64,000 bases of DNA. Source: an uncultured Oscillospiraceae bacterium (GTDB lineage Bacteria > Bacillota > Clostridia > Oscillospirales > Oscillospiraceae). The number at the start of each line of letters is the position of its first letter. Position 1 is the first letter of the stretch. A program made the position numbers and the translations under genes. Location of the stretch: assembly GCA_910588625.1 (NCBI GenBank), contig CAJUQN010000002.1, positions 1 to 64,000 of the forward strand, read 5' to 3'. The notes under the pieces were generated by a model. It was not told the DNA's origin, did no database searches, and saw only the letters and a program-made list of their open reading frames with translations. Shown in pieces: positions 44,203 to 53,304 of this stretch.

Positions 44203-45269
44203 ACCGCCACCCGCCGTCCGGAGGCCAGTTCCACCAGCAGAGCGGTGAGCGCCTCGCCATCCTGCCCCCTGGGGGCGGACTTCACCGCGGCGTCCGCCTC
44301 GGCGCACCTCCGCACAGCGTACCGGCACCAAGGCAGGGAGAACCGCCGGGCAGCATCCAGCAGGCGGTCCGCCTGCTGGTCCATATAGTAGCCGGAGGCC
44401 ATATTCCACAGCTCTTTATAAGCGCCTTTGGACTTACCTCCGTCCAGATACAGCCGGGCGGTGTATAGCTGGCGGAAATACTTACCCATGACAGACAAAA
44501 TCATCACCGGAGATTCCCGGTTGTGGAGCAGATCGGCCAGCACCGAAGCCGCCTTATCGAAGTCCTTGGAGGCCAAGGCGTCGGTCATCTTAAACACCAC
44601 CGCGTCCACCCTGGGGGAGGCCACCGCGTCAATATCCTGCCGGGTTATGCGGTCGTTGGAGGTATAGGCGGCAATTTTGCCAATTTCAGAGGATAAATCG
44701 TGCATCAAATCCCCGCACAGGAACACCAGATAACCGGCGTCCCGGGTGTCGATGGACTTCCCCGCCTTTTTGAACTGACGGCAGATCCACCCGGTGAGCT
44801 GTTCCTCGTCCTGGCGCTGGAAGTTCACCGCTCCCCCCAGCTTTTTGATGAGGGCCAAGAGCTTGGAACGCCCGTCAATTTTAGGCGTTACCAGGTCGTA
44901 TACAAACACCATGGTGCAGTAATCCGGCAGGGCGGACAGGATAGCAATCAGCCGGTCCCGGCCCTTTTCCCCCTGACCGAACAGATCGAAGTCAGTGACC
45001 ACCACAAGGGTGCGCTCGCTCATCATAGGCAGGCAATCCGCCGCCTGCTCAATCCAGTCGATGGAGCACTCCTTGCCCTTCGCGGTGTGGAGGTTGAAGT
45101 CCTCCAGCCCGGTGGGCAGAATGGTATCCTTCAGTTTTCCCAGGTAATAATCCCGCAAAAAGGCTTCCTCGCCGTAAAATAGATACAAAGGCTTGGGCGT
45201 GCCTGCGTTCAGGTCCCGCTTCAGCTCCTGCATGGCGGAGTTGTCCGCGCTTTTTTTCTTATATGCCAT
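44199..45269 (-). CDS. holA: DNA polymerase III subunit delta
   Basis: This 356-residue clamp-loader subunit opens the sliding clamp. Family text includes PLYLFYGEEAFLRDYYLGKL, the domain II region (TMVFVYDLVTPKIDGRSKLL), and the C-terminal collar helices (MILSVMGKYFRQLYTARLYL). The start was set at 45269 (MAYKKKSADN) with a GAGGAAA site; the frame extends upstream through the comEC end. It begins 16 bases after comEC, the usual order in Bacillota. Confidence 0.92.
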   Translation of the reverse strand: MAYKKKSADNSAMQELKRDLNAGTPKPLYLFYGEEAFLRDYYLGKLKDTILPTGLEDFNLHTAKGKECSIDWIEQAADCLPMMSERTLVVVTDFDLFGQGEKGRDRLIAILSALPDYCTMVFVYDLVTPKIDGRSKLLALIKKLGGAVNFQRQDEEQLTGWICRQFKKAGKSIDTRDAGYLVFLCGDLMHDLSSEIGKIAAYTSNDRITRQDIDAVASPRVDAVVFKMTDALASKDFDKAASVLADLLHNRESPVMILSVMGKYFRQLYTARLYLDGGKSKGAYKELWNMASGYYMDQQADRLLDAARRFSLPWCRYAVRRCAEADAAVKSAPRGQDGEALTALLVELASGRRVAV

Positions 45270-45285
45270 GGTATTTCCTCGCTTT

Positions 45286-47664
45286 TCAGTGGACGCCCAC
45301 GTTTTCGCCCCGCAGGGTGATGGTGATGGCGCCGCTTTCGTCTGTACGGTAAATTTGAGAACCGATATTCTCCAGCCGTTCCAGCGCCTCCGGGGCGGGG
45401 TGGCCGTAGGAGTTGTTGGCCCCGGCGGAGATGATTGCCAGCTCCGGCGCGGTGGCCTGGAGAAATTCCTCACAGCTGGAATTCTTGGAGCCGTGGTGGC
45501 CCACCAGTAGAACCTCAATGTCGGGAATGGGCTGATACTTTACCAGCATTTTTTCCACGAAGGAGTCCGCGTCTCCAGTGATGAGCACGTCGAAATCGTG
45601 ATAGGTGCACAGGATAAACTGCCCGGATTCGTTGGTTGTGCCGCTGCCCAGGGGTGGGAACAGGGTAATGGCCGCATCTCCCAAGTCCAGCGTTTTTGTG
45701 TCGTCCACCAGGATAATTTCCGCGCCCTCCTTCTCCGCCAACTGGGCAATGCGGGCCGCGTCCCCGGGGTCGGTATCCGCGGCGGGTATGGCCACCTTGT
45801 CCACCTTCATGCGGTAGAAAAGCTGCTCCACGCCGTTGAAGTGGTCGCTGTCGAAATGGGTGAGGGCCAGCAGGTCCAGCCGGGTGCGGCCCATGGCGGC
45901 AAAGTAGTCGGCGGCGGTGTCGCCCGCGCTCCGGGAGCCGGACCCGCCACAGTCCACCAGTGCCGCCCGTCCGCCGGACAGCAGGGCGGTGGAGGAGCCC
46001 TGGCCCACATCCAGGGCTGTTACGGTTAGGTGGCTGGCCTCCACCTCCAGACGGCTGAATCCGATGGCGGCGCACAGGAGTACGGCCAGGGTGAGGACGG
46101 AGGCAAGAGGCTGTTTCGGTTTTTCCCTGCTGAACAGAGCGGCCAGCAGAGCCAGATACACTGCCGCCAGCCAAATTAGGCAGTACCGCCCGTCAGTGCT
46201 GAGAGAGGCAAAGGGGAACTTGCCCAGGAGCAGCGCCACCCGCCGGGCGTAATGGCCCAGCAGACCTGCGGCGGCCCCCAGCAGCGCGGCGGGGACGGGC
46301 AGCCAGATTGCGATAATCCCCAAAACCAGCGCGCACATCATCAAAAGGCTCAGCGCCCATAGCACCAGCACACTGGACAAGGGGCCCAACAGCGTGATCT
46401 GCCCGAAGTACAGCGCGATGAGGGGGACGGTGAACAGCATGGCCCCCAGTGAGGCGGATACGCCGGAGAGGGCCGTCCGGAGGGCCTTCCATACTTTGAG
46501 CTTAAGTGCTTCCCCCTTGGAGGGTTTCTTTTTCTTCAACGGCTGATACATCCATTGGAACAGCGGACCGGATACCAGCAGAATGCCCGCCACCGAGGCG
46601 AAGGACAGTTGCAGCCCCACACTGGCGGCAGCGAAGGGGTTGAGCGCCAGCAGGAACAGCAGAGCAAACCCCAGGGCCGAGGGGGCGTCCTCCTCCCGCT
46701 GGGCGATGGGCGCGAACAGAAGGGTGCTTTGCATGATGACCGCGCGAAAGGCCGACGGCGTCCCGCCCGCCATCAGGGCGTAGAACACCAACAGGGGCAC
46801 TGTGGCCAGCGCCGCCTTTTTGCGCCGTCCGCTGAGAACCAAGACCATTTGCACCAGAAAACCGATGTGCAGGCCGGACACCACCGCCGCGTGCATCAAC
46901 CCCGCCCTGTTGAAGGCGGAGGAAAGGGTGCCGTCCAGCCCAGACTTGTCTCCCAGGGTGACGGCGGCGGCAATGGGGGCGGCCACATCGTCGAAGGCGG
47001 CGTAAATCCCGTCGTGGAGCGAGCGGGCGCACAGGGCGGGCCAATGTTGAACGGGGACGCGTTCGGCAGCGGTGATCTCCGGCGTATCGTTGCAGTAGGC
47101 GAGCAGATATACGCCTTTTGCGGTGTAATAGGTGGTTTCGTCACCATAGGCGTAGGTGGAGGGCTTCGTCCGGGCGGTACAGGCCACCTGATCGCCAGGC
47201 TTCAGTTCGCCCCAGCCCGAGGAGCCGTACACCAGCGCATCCGGGGCGAAAAAGCCGCCGTCCAGGTGGACGGTTATGGAATAACCGCCAATCGAGGTGG
47301 GTGTGGGATAGGAAGAGACTTCACCGGAAATGAGGACCTCCTCCCCCACCCAGTTCTCCGCCGGAGCGCGGAACAGAAGGAAATAGGCGCCGGACCATCC
47401 CAGAGCCAGCGCTCCGCCCAGGCACAGAGCCACGCCCCGCCGGGAAAGCTGATACAACGTATGCCGGGACAGCGGGCCCTTGTCCTTGGGGCAGCGCAAA
47501 AGGATGGGGCGCTCATTTGGCCGGGGCCGGGCATAGGACCACACTGCCAGCATGAGCCCCAGCAGGGCGGCGGCAATCAACAAAGGCACAACGCCAATTT
47601 CCCAATAGCATGCCCAAAGGCAGGCGCCGGCGAACCCGCCGGAAAACCAGGCCAGTTTCCGCAT
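45286..47664 (-). CDS. comEC: ComEC/Rec2 DNA-uptake channel
   Basis: This 792-residue membrane protein transports single-stranded DNA during competence. It has N-terminal helices, an OB-like DUF4131 region, a Competence domain (FNRAGLMHAAVVSGLHIGFL ... GTPSAFRAVIMQSTLL) and a C-terminal metallo-beta-lactamase nuclease domain with LDVGQGSSTALL and ALTHFDSDHFNG (about 602-610). The start at 47664 has a GAGGGGG site. Presence does not show that the cell is competent, since the other com genes are not in the window. Confidence 0.94.
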   Translation of the reverse strand: MRKLAWFSGGFAGACLWACYWEIGVVPLLIAAALLGLMLAVWSYARPRPNERPILLRCPKDKGPLSRHTLYQLSRRGVALCLGGALALGWSGAYFLLFRAPAENWVGEEVLISGEVSSYPTPTSIGGYSITVHLDGGFFAPDALVYGSSGWGELKPGDQVACTARTKPSTYAYGDETTYYTAKGVYLLAYCNDTPEITAAERVPVQHWPALCARSLHDGIYAAFDDVAAPIAAAVTLGDKSGLDGTLSSAFNRAGLMHAAVVSGLHIGFLVQMVLVLSGRRKKAALATVPLLVFYALMAGGTPSAFRAVIMQSTLLFAPIAQREEDAPSALGFALLFLLALNPFAAASVGLQLSFASVAGILLVSGPLFQWMYQPLKKKKPSKGEALKLKVWKALRTALSGVSASLGAMLFTVPLIALYFGQITLLGPLSSVLVLWALSLLMMCALVLGIIAIWLPVPAALLGAAAGLLGHYARRVALLLGKFPFASLSTDGRYCLIWLAAVYLALLAALFSREKPKQPLASVLTLAVLLCAAIGFSRLEVEASHLTVTALDVGQGSSTALLSGGRAALVDCGGSGSRSAGDTAADYFAAMGRTRLDLLALTHFDSDHFNGVEQLFYRMKVDKVAIPAADTDPGDAARIAQLAEKEGAEIILVDDTKTLDLGDAAITLFPPLGSGTTNESGQFILCTYHDFDVLITGDADSFVEKMLVKYQPIPDIEVLLVGHHGSKNSSCEEFLQATAPELAIISAGANNSYGHPAPEALERLENIGSQIYRTDESGAITITLRGENVGVH

Positions 47665-47751
47665 ATTACCGCCCCCTCTCAAAAAGCTCTCTCCTATTTT
47701 ATCCGCAAAGGGGGGACAAGTCAACGTGTGGAAGAAAAATGCCGCCAGGGC

Positions 47752-47780
47752 TTGCCAGGGGCGGCGGAGTCTGGTATGCT
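47752..47780 (+). promoter_or_regulatory. Promoter of the HAD phosphatase gene
   Basis: TTGCCA (47752-47757), 17 bases, TATGCT (47775-47780). The in-frame ATG at 47776 lies inside the -10 box, so it cannot be the start; this supports the TTG start at 47806. Confidence 0.5.
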
Positions 47781-47805
47781 GGAAGAACTGCAAGGAGATG
47801 ATATC

Positions 47806-48438
47806 TTGTACATATTCGACCTAGACGGCACCTTGACCGACACCAATGGCATCTGGCTGGAGGTGGACCGGGAATTTCTGGCCCGCCGGAGCCTGCCCCA
47901 TACACCGGAGTATCAGCGGGTGGTGGAGCGCTCCATCTACCCCATCGCGGCCAGATTCACCAAGGAGTATTATAACCTGCCCGACTCGCCGGAGGACATT
48001 ATGGCGGAGTGGGACAGCCTGGCGGAGCACCATTACCGGGAGCTTGCCCCCTTGAAGCCGGGAGCGGCGGAGTTTGTCTGTCAGTGCAGGGATGAGGGGC
48101 GGCCCATGGCGATCTTCACCGCCTGCCGTCCGGCGCTGTGCGAGGCGGCGCTTAGGCGGTTCAACCTGTGGGAGCTGTTCGGCCATATCGTATACGCCGA
48201 GGAGATCGGCCTGGAAAAGCGGAACCCGCAGTGTTTTGTGCGGCTGAGCGAACTGCTGGGCGTGCCGTCTGAGCAGTGTATTCTCTTTGACGACAGCCCG
48301 GACAACTGCGCCGCCGCCGGGAAGGCCGGGATGAAGGCGGCGGGGGTGTACGACGCCTACTATGCCGCTCGTCAGGATGAGCTAAAGGCGGTGTGCGGGC
48401 AGTATATTCGCTCCTTTGAGGACCTGCTGAAAAAGTAG
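47806..48438 (+). CDS. HAD-superfamily phosphatase (phosphoglycolate phosphatase-like)
   Basis: This 210-residue enzyme has all HAD motifs: IFDLDGTLTDTNG (motif I, Asp nucleophile at residue 5), AIFTACRP (motif II), LEKRNPQCF (Lys, motif III) and LFDDSPDNCAAAGKAG (motif IV). It hydrolyses small phosphomonoesters; the substrate is not fixed by sequence. I set the start at TTG 47806, which has AAGGAG 8 bases upstream; the ATG at 47776 falls in the promoter. It is divergent from comEC and 53 bases upstream of the ferritin-like gene. Confidence 0.85.
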   Translation: MYIFDLDGTLTDTNGIWLEVDREFLARRSLPHTPEYQRVVERSIYPIAARFTKEYYNLPDSPEDIMAEWDSLAEHHYRELAPLKPGAAEFVCQCRDEGRPMAIFTACRPALCEAALRRFNLWELFGHIVYAEEIGLEKRNPQCFVRLSELLGVPSEQCILFDDSPDNCAAAGKAGMKAAGVYDAYYAARQDELKAVCGQYIRSFEDLLKK

Positions 48439-48491
48439 ATTGGCAAAAACCTTCCTTGCCTCATAGAATGTGAGGCAAAGGAGGTGTGAAC

Positions 48492-49358
48492 ATGGAAGAT
48501 ATGATCCCATGCGCGGTGAAGGACCAGGAGGTGTTCCAGCGGGTCTGGCAAAGGGTGATGGAGGGCCGGGACCAGGGATCCAGCCCCATCCAGCCCGGCA
48601 TCCCCGGCGGCTGGGAGGGCGACGTGTCCTGTGACTGCCTGAAGGCCCTGATCTGCGAACAGGGAGAGGGGCTGCTCCCGGAGTGTGAGCGCGAGGGTAT
48701 GACAGCCCCGTCCACATGGCAGGAGGGCCAGACCCAGCCCGCGGAGCCGGAGACGCCCATGGGGCCCGAACCGTCCCTTCAGGAGCCGGTGGAGGAGCCG
48801 GACGGCTGGCAGAGCGCGGAGGAAACGCCCGCCCCGGAGCCGCCTGCTCAAGAGGAGCCCTGCGGCGGGTGCGGCGAGACAGAGGGGCTGCCCACAGAGA
48901 ACGGCCCGGACCGGGGGAATGACCTGCCCCGGCTGTGGGAAGAGCCCCAGCCCGCCGACGACCGCACCGTCCGCCTGCGCCGACACGTGATGGACGCGCT
49001 GGAGGGCTGGCAGTTCTACCGCCATCTGGCGAAGCGGACCCGTGGGACGGACGCGCGGATGCTGAACAGCATGGCGGCGGACCAGCACAAGGAGGCCCGG
49101 AAGCTGGCGGCGGCGTACTTTCTGCTGACCGGACTGCGGTATTGGCCCTCTGAACTGCTGGGCGTCCCGTCCATTTCGTCCTACTGGGGGGCGCTGAGGA
49201 ACCGGCACCAGGCGGAGCAGAGGCAGGAAAACGCCTACCGGCTGGCCTCCGACGCCTGGGAGGACCCGGATCTGCTGGCGCTTTATGCGGCGCTCATCGA
49301 GGGTTGTCAGCGCCGGAGCGGGCAGCTGAGGAGCCTGTTGGAGCAGGACATTACTTAA
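48492..49358 (+). CDS. Ferritin-like helical protein with acidic Pro/Glu-rich linker
   Basis: This 288-residue protein has three sections: an N-terminal part (MEDMIPCAVKDQEVFQRVWQ) with CDCLKAL, a low-complexity section rich in Pro and Glu (about residues 75-155: EPSLQEPVEEPDGWQSAEET) with a CGGCGE pair, and a C-terminal helical bundle (LEGWQFYRHLAKRTRGTDAR, MAADQHKEARKLAAAYFLLT) that resembles ferritin-like domains (Glu/His pattern DQHKEARKL). Codon use is strongly GC-biased. The AAAGGAGGTG site fixes the ATG at 48492. Similar two-part proteins occur in Clostridia next to sporulation genes, but that is recollection and no function is assigned. Confidence 0.7.
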   Translation: MEDMIPCAVKDQEVFQRVWQRVMEGRDQGSSPIQPGIPGGWEGDVSCDCLKALICEQGEGLLPECEREGMTAPSTWQEGQTQPAEPETPMGPEPSLQEPVEEPDGWQSAEETPAPEPPAQEEPCGGCGETEGLPTENGPDRGNDLPRLWEEPQPADDRTVRLRRHVMDALEGWQFYRHLAKRTRGTDARMLNSMAADQHKEARKLAAAYFLLTGLRYWPSELLGVPSISSYWGALRNRHQAEQRQENAYRLASDAWEDPDLLALYAALIEGCQRRSGQLRSLLEQDIT

Positions 49359-49377
49359 AAACAAGTGGAAATAGGAG

Positions 49378-49407
49378 AGCGGCGGGACCTGCGGTCCCGC
49401 TGCTTTC
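49378..49407 (+). terminator. Terminator after the ferritin-like gene
   Basis: AGCGGCGGGACC and GGTCCCGCTGCT pair around TGC, followed by TTT. It separates the ferritin-like gene from pcrA. Confidence 0.7.
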
Positions 49408-49411
49408 GCAT

Positions 49412-49440
49412 TTTACTTTTCGCCCCAAGTCTGTTATAAT
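49412..49440 (+). promoter_or_regulatory. Promoter of the helicase gene
   Basis: TTTACT (49412-49417), 17 bases, perfect TATAAT (49435-49440) with an upstream TG (extended -10). It lies about 30 bases before the ATG. Confidence 0.6.
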
Positions 49441-49470
49441 GGGCACACTTGACAAAAGGAGAATGATATC

Positions 49471-51948
49471 ATGCTGACACAGCAGCAGGAGCTGGAATTC
49501 TGCCGCCTCCGCCGGGAGGTTATCGGCCAAAACCATCAGAATCTAAACCCTGAACAGCGCAAAGCGGTATTGGCCACCGAGGGGCCCTTGCTCCTGCTGG
49601 CGGGCGCCGGCTCGGGCAAGACCACCGTGCTGATCCACCGGGTGGCAAACCTGATCCGCTATGGCCGGGGCTCAGACTCCGACGACGCGCCGGAGTGGGT
49701 GACACAGGACGACTTGAGCTTTTTGCGCCAGTATGCCAAGAAGCCCACCAAAGAGGGACGGCTCCAAGCTGACCGCCTATGCGCCCTGGACCCCGCCGCC
49801 CCTTGGACGATCATTGCCATTACCTTCACCAACAAGGCCGCCGGGGAGCTGAAGGCACGGCTGGAAAAAATGCTGGGTTCCGACGCCCGGGACGTGTGGG
49901 CGTCCACCTTCCACTCCGCCTGTGTGCGGATTTTACGGCGGGATATCGAAAAGCTGGGCTTTCCCTCCTCCTTCACCATCTATGACACCGACGACTCCCT
50001 GCGGGTGATGAAGGACTGTATCCGGGAGCTGAAATTCGACGACAAGCAGTTCCCACCCCGGTCCGTGCTGGGGACCATTTCCCGGGCAAAGGACAAGCTC
50101 CAGCTTGCCAAGGATTTTGCGGAGGAGTGCGAGCAGTCCGGCGACTACCGGCTGATGAAGATTGCCAAGCTGTACACCGCCTATGAAAAGCGGCTGTGGG
50201 AGGCCGGGGCGCTGGACTTCGACGATATTATCCTGCACACGGTCCGCCTGCTCCAGCAGTATGAGGACGTTCGGGCATATTATCAGAAAAAATTCCGCTA
50301 CGTATTGATTGACGAGTACCAGGACACCAACAATTTACAGTATCTCCTGGCCTCTCTGCTGGCCGGAGGGCGGGAGAATATCTGCGTTGTCGGCGACGAC
50401 GACCAATCCATCTACCGCTTCCGGGGAGCCACCATCGAAAACATCCTCTCCTTCGAGGACCAGTATAAGGGGTGCCGCACCATTCGCCTGGAGCAGAATT
50501 ATCGCTCCACCAAAAACATTCTGGACGCTGCCAACGCCGTCATCCGCCACAACCAGGGCCGCAAGGGCAAGGAGCTGTGGACCGCCGGGGACACGGGGGA
50601 CAAGGTGTTCCTCTACACCGCCATGAACGAGAACGACGAGGCCCGCTTCGTGGCGGATAAGCTGATGGAGGACTACCGGGCGGGGGTAAAGTGGAACACC
50701 CACGCCATCCTCTACCGCATGAACGCCCAGTCCAACCAGCTGGAGGTGGCCTTCAAGCGCAGCGGCATTCCCTACAAGGTCATCGGGGGCACCCGGTTCT
50801 TTGACCGGGCCGAGGTCAAGGATATGCTGGCCTACCTATGCGCCATCCAGAATCATGGGGACGACCTGCGGCTGACCCGCATCATCAACAACCCGCCCCG
50901 GGGCATCGGCGGCGCCACGGTAGAGCGGGCACGGGATATCGCCGCGGCCCAGGGGGCGCCTTTGTGGGAGGTCATCACCCACGCCGGGGAGTATCCCCAG
51001 CTCCAAAAGCCTGCCAAGAAGCTGGGGGAGTTCGTGAAGCTGATCGAAAACCTGACTGGGCTGTCCCGGAGCATGGACCTGGAGAATTTCTACGAGGAGG
51101 TCATCGCTCAGACGGGCTATGCCGCTATGCTCCAGGCCAAGAACGATATCGAGAGCCGCACCCGCCTGGAGAACGTGCGGGAGCTGTTGACCTCCATCAA
51201 AGGCTACATGGAGAACGCCGAAGGGGAGCCGGACTTGGCGGGTTTTCTGGACGAGGTCGCCCTATACACCGATTTGGATAGCCACGATCCCAATGAGGAC
51301 GCGGTGGTGATGATGACCATGCACTCCGCCAAAGGCTTGGAGTTCCCCACGGTGTTTGTGGTTGGCATGGAGGAGGGGATTTTCCCCGGCATCCGGTCCA
51401 TCGGTGAGATGGAGGAGATGGAGGAGGAACGGCGGCTGTGTTACGTGGCTTTGACACGGGCCAAGGAGCGTCTCTACCTCACCTGTGCGGGCCAGCGGAT
51501 GCTCTTTGGCCGCACCAGCAACAACCGGCCGTCCCGGTTTGCCGGAGAGATCCCCGCTGAGCTGTTGGAGCAGTCAGGCCGGTCTTACCTGGACCCCTCC
51601 CCCGCTGGGGACGACTACGACTTCGACCAGACGCCCCAGGTATCCACCTGCCGGGACCCCTACCGCCCCGCCTACGGCGGCGGGGAGCGGCGGACCACCT
51701 ATACTCCGGGCCGCCCACAGAAAACAGCGTCCCGGACCGCGCCGCGGCCCAGCGCCATCACGCCCACTTCCGCGCCTCTGGCGGAGTATCAGGAAGGGGA
51801 TATGATTGAGCATAAGGCTTTTGGACAGGGGATGGTGCTGTCCGCCCAGAACATGGGGGGCGACGTGCTGCTGTCCATCGCCTTCGACGGTGTGGGCGCC
51901 AAGCGGCTGATGCTGAAAACCAGTGCCCAGTATATCAAGAAGCTGTAA
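49471..51948 (+). CDS. pcrA: UvrD/PcrA-type 3'-5' DNA helicase
   Basis: This 825-residue SF1A helicase unwinds DNA in nucleotide excision repair and at stalled forks. Motifs: Q motif LNPEQRKAV, Walker A LAGAGSGKTTVLIHR, motif Ia IIAITFTNKAAGELK, motif II LIDEYQDTN, motif III VVGDDDQSIYRFRGA, motif IV LEQNYRS, motif V MTMHSAKGLEFPTVFVVGMEE and motif VI YVALTRAKERLYLTCA. The C-terminus ends with a Tudor-like domain (FGQGMVLSAQNMGGDVLLSI) as in PcrA, which contacts RNA polymerase. A short insert near residue 70 (RYGRGSDSDDAPEWVTQDDL) is unusual. The AAAGGAG site fixes the start. Confidence 0.95.
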   Translation: MLTQQQELEFCRLRREVIGQNHQNLNPEQRKAVLATEGPLLLLAGAGSGKTTVLIHRVANLIRYGRGSDSDDAPEWVTQDDLSFLRQYAKKPTKEGRLQADRLCALDPAAPWTIIAITFTNKAAGELKARLEKMLGSDARDVWASTFHSACVRILRRDIEKLGFPSSFTIYDTDDSLRVMKDCIRELKFDDKQFPPRSVLGTISRAKDKLQLAKDFAEECEQSGDYRLMKIAKLYTAYEKRLWEAGALDFDDIILHTVRLLQQYEDVRAYYQKKFRYVLIDEYQDTNNLQYLLASLLAGGRENICVVGDDDQSIYRFRGATIENILSFEDQYKGCRTIRLEQNYRSTKNILDAANAVIRHNQGRKGKELWTAGDTGDKVFLYTAMNENDEARFVADKLMEDYRAGVKWNTHAILYRMNAQSNQLEVAFKRSGIPYKVIGGTRFFDRAEVKDMLAYLCAIQNHGDDLRLTRIINNPPRGIGGATVERARDIAAAQGAPLWEVITHAGEYPQLQKPAKKLGEFVKLIENLTGLSRSMDLENFYEEVIAQTGYAAMLQAKNDIESRTRLENVRELLTSIKGYMENAEGEPDLAGFLDEVALYTDLDSHDPNEDAVVMMTMHSAKGLEFPTVFVVGMEEGIFPGIRSIGEMEEMEEERRLCYVALTRAKERLYLTCAGQRMLFGRTSNNRPSRFAGEIPAELLEQSGRSYLDPSPAGDDYDFDQTPQVSTCRDPYRPAYGGGERRTTYTPGRPQKTASRTAPRPSAITPTSAPLAEYQEGDMIEHKAFGQGMVLSAQNMGGDVLLSIAFDGVGAKRLMLKTSAQYIKKL

Positions 51949-52032
51949 AGGGAACGATCTATTTTACCGGTATACCGCAGAAATGGGGGGAAATTTAACA
52001 TTTTTGCGGGGACGTGAGGGCGCGGATACCCC

Positions 52033-52061
52033 TTGCTATTCCCATTTGGCTGTGCTAAAAT
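52033..52061 (+). promoter_or_regulatory. Promoter of the transglutaminase lipoprotein
   Basis: TTGCTA (52033-52038), 17 bases, TAAAAT (52056-52061), about 58 bases before the ATG at 52120. Confidence 0.55.
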
Positions 52062-52119
52062 CAAAATCAGGGATAGCAGTCAGGTCCCTGAGCGCGATTA
52101 TCTGTGGAGGAACCGAATC

Positions 52120-53133
52120 ATGAAAACGTGGAAGAAACTGCTGGCGTGCTTGCTGGCGCTGGCAGCATTGACCGGGTGCGCGGCTCAGACCCCGCCCGAG
52201 GGAAGCGTCCGGCCCGACGGGGAGGGCCAGGCGTACATCGACGAGGCTTCTGTTTTGGGGGAGGTGGAGATCGAGGACGAGGCGGTGGCCTTGGCCGGCG
52301 CTCCCGCGCCCGCCATCCCGGATCAGCTGGCCCCCAAAGCCTCCGGCACGCTGACCCAGAAAAGTGACCGGGCTGTCATTGACTACTCCAACACCAAGGA
52401 CGGCTATGTGATGGTGAATTGCTCCGGCGGGGGCAAGAAGCTGAAGGTGCTGGTGTATGGGCCGTCTTACGGGAAGAACGGCACGAAGTACACCTATAAC
52501 CTGAACGCCGGCGAGTGGACCACCCTGCCCCTGTCCGATGGCAACGGCAGCTATAAGATTGGGGTGTATGAGAACACCACGGGCAACAAGTATGCCACCC
52601 TGCTGACGGCGGACTTCAGCGTGTCCCTGACGGACGAGTTCGCCCCCTTCCTGCGGCCCAACCAGTATGTGAATTATCAAAATGCCGTCAACTCCATCGC
52701 CAAGGCGGCCCAGCTCACCCAAGGCATCAGTGACCCGCTGATGAAGGTGGAGAAGATTTACCAGTTCGTGGTAAACAATGTGACCTATGACCAGCAAAAG
52801 GCGGCCACGGTCCAGTCCGGTTACCTGCCAGTGCTGGACGCCACTATGGCCACCGGCAAGGGCATCTGCTTTGACTACGCCGCCCTGATGACGGGGATGC
52901 TCCGCAGCCAGGGCGTGCCCTGTAAGCTGGTGGTGGGCTATGCGGGCCAGGCGTATCACGCCTGGGTCAGCGTGTGGACGGAGGCCACCGGGTGGATTGA
53001 CGGCGCGGTGTATTTTGATGGCTCCAGCTGGCACCGGATGGACCCCACGTTCATCTCCTCGGGCAAGAACAGCGCTGCGATTCAGAAATACGTGGGCAAC
53101 GGCAGCAACTACAACGCGATGTATCTGTACTAA
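52120..53133 (+). CDS. Lipoprotein with a transglutaminase-like domain
   Basis: This 337-residue protein has a lipoprotein signal (KLLACLLALAALTGC) and a mature part with an Ig-like section (residues about 70-170) and a C-terminal transglutaminase-like domain. The catalytic triad is visible as Cys250 in GKGICFDYAAL, His280 in YHAWVSV and Asp308 in RMDPTF. Such exported proteins act as cysteine peptidases or cross-linkers at the cell surface, and the substrate is unknown. It has its own promoter, and two terminators follow. The start at 52120 has a GGAGGAA site. Confidence 0.85.
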   Translation: MKTWKKLLACLLALAALTGCAAQTPPEGSVRPDGEGQAYIDEASVLGEVEIEDEAVALAGAPAPAIPDQLAPKASGTLTQKSDRAVIDYSNTKDGYVMVNCSGGGKKLKVLVYGPSYGKNGTKYTYNLNAGEWTTLPLSDGNGSYKIGVYENTTGNKYATLLTADFSVSLTDEFAPFLRPNQYVNYQNAVNSIAKAAQLTQGISDPLMKVEKIYQFVVNNVTYDQQKAATVQSGYLPVLDATMATGKGICFDYAALMTGMLRSQGVPCKLVVGYAGQAYHAWVSVWTEATGWIDGAVYFDGSSWHRMDPTFISSGKNSAAIQKYVGNGSNYNAMYLY

Positions 53134-53160
53134 ACACATACAAAACGGATTTCCTGTTTC

Positions 53161-53192
53161 GGGACCGCTCCGCGAAGGGGCGGCCCTTTTTT
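53161..53192 (+). terminator. Terminator of the transglutaminase lipoprotein gene
   Basis: GGGACCGCTCC and GGGGCGGCCC pair around GCGAA, followed by TTTTTT. Confidence 0.8.
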
Positions 53193-53248
53193 GCCAGATG
53201 GGACGGTTGTGAAAGGATGTACCCGCCCTGAAAACAGATGACTGACGC

Positions 53249-53284
53249 AAAAGGCCCCCTGCCACGGGCAGAGGGGCCTTTTTG
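53249..53284. terminator. Bidirectional terminator at the end of the cobalamin operon
   Basis: AAAAGGCCCCCTGCC and the complementary GCAGAGGGGCCTTTTT arm pair around ACGG. It ends the cob operon on the minus strand 20 bases after the cobO stop, and can also stop plus-strand transcripts. Confidence 0.85.
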
Positions 53285-53304
53285 CAATAAAGAATGCTGC
53301 GCGC

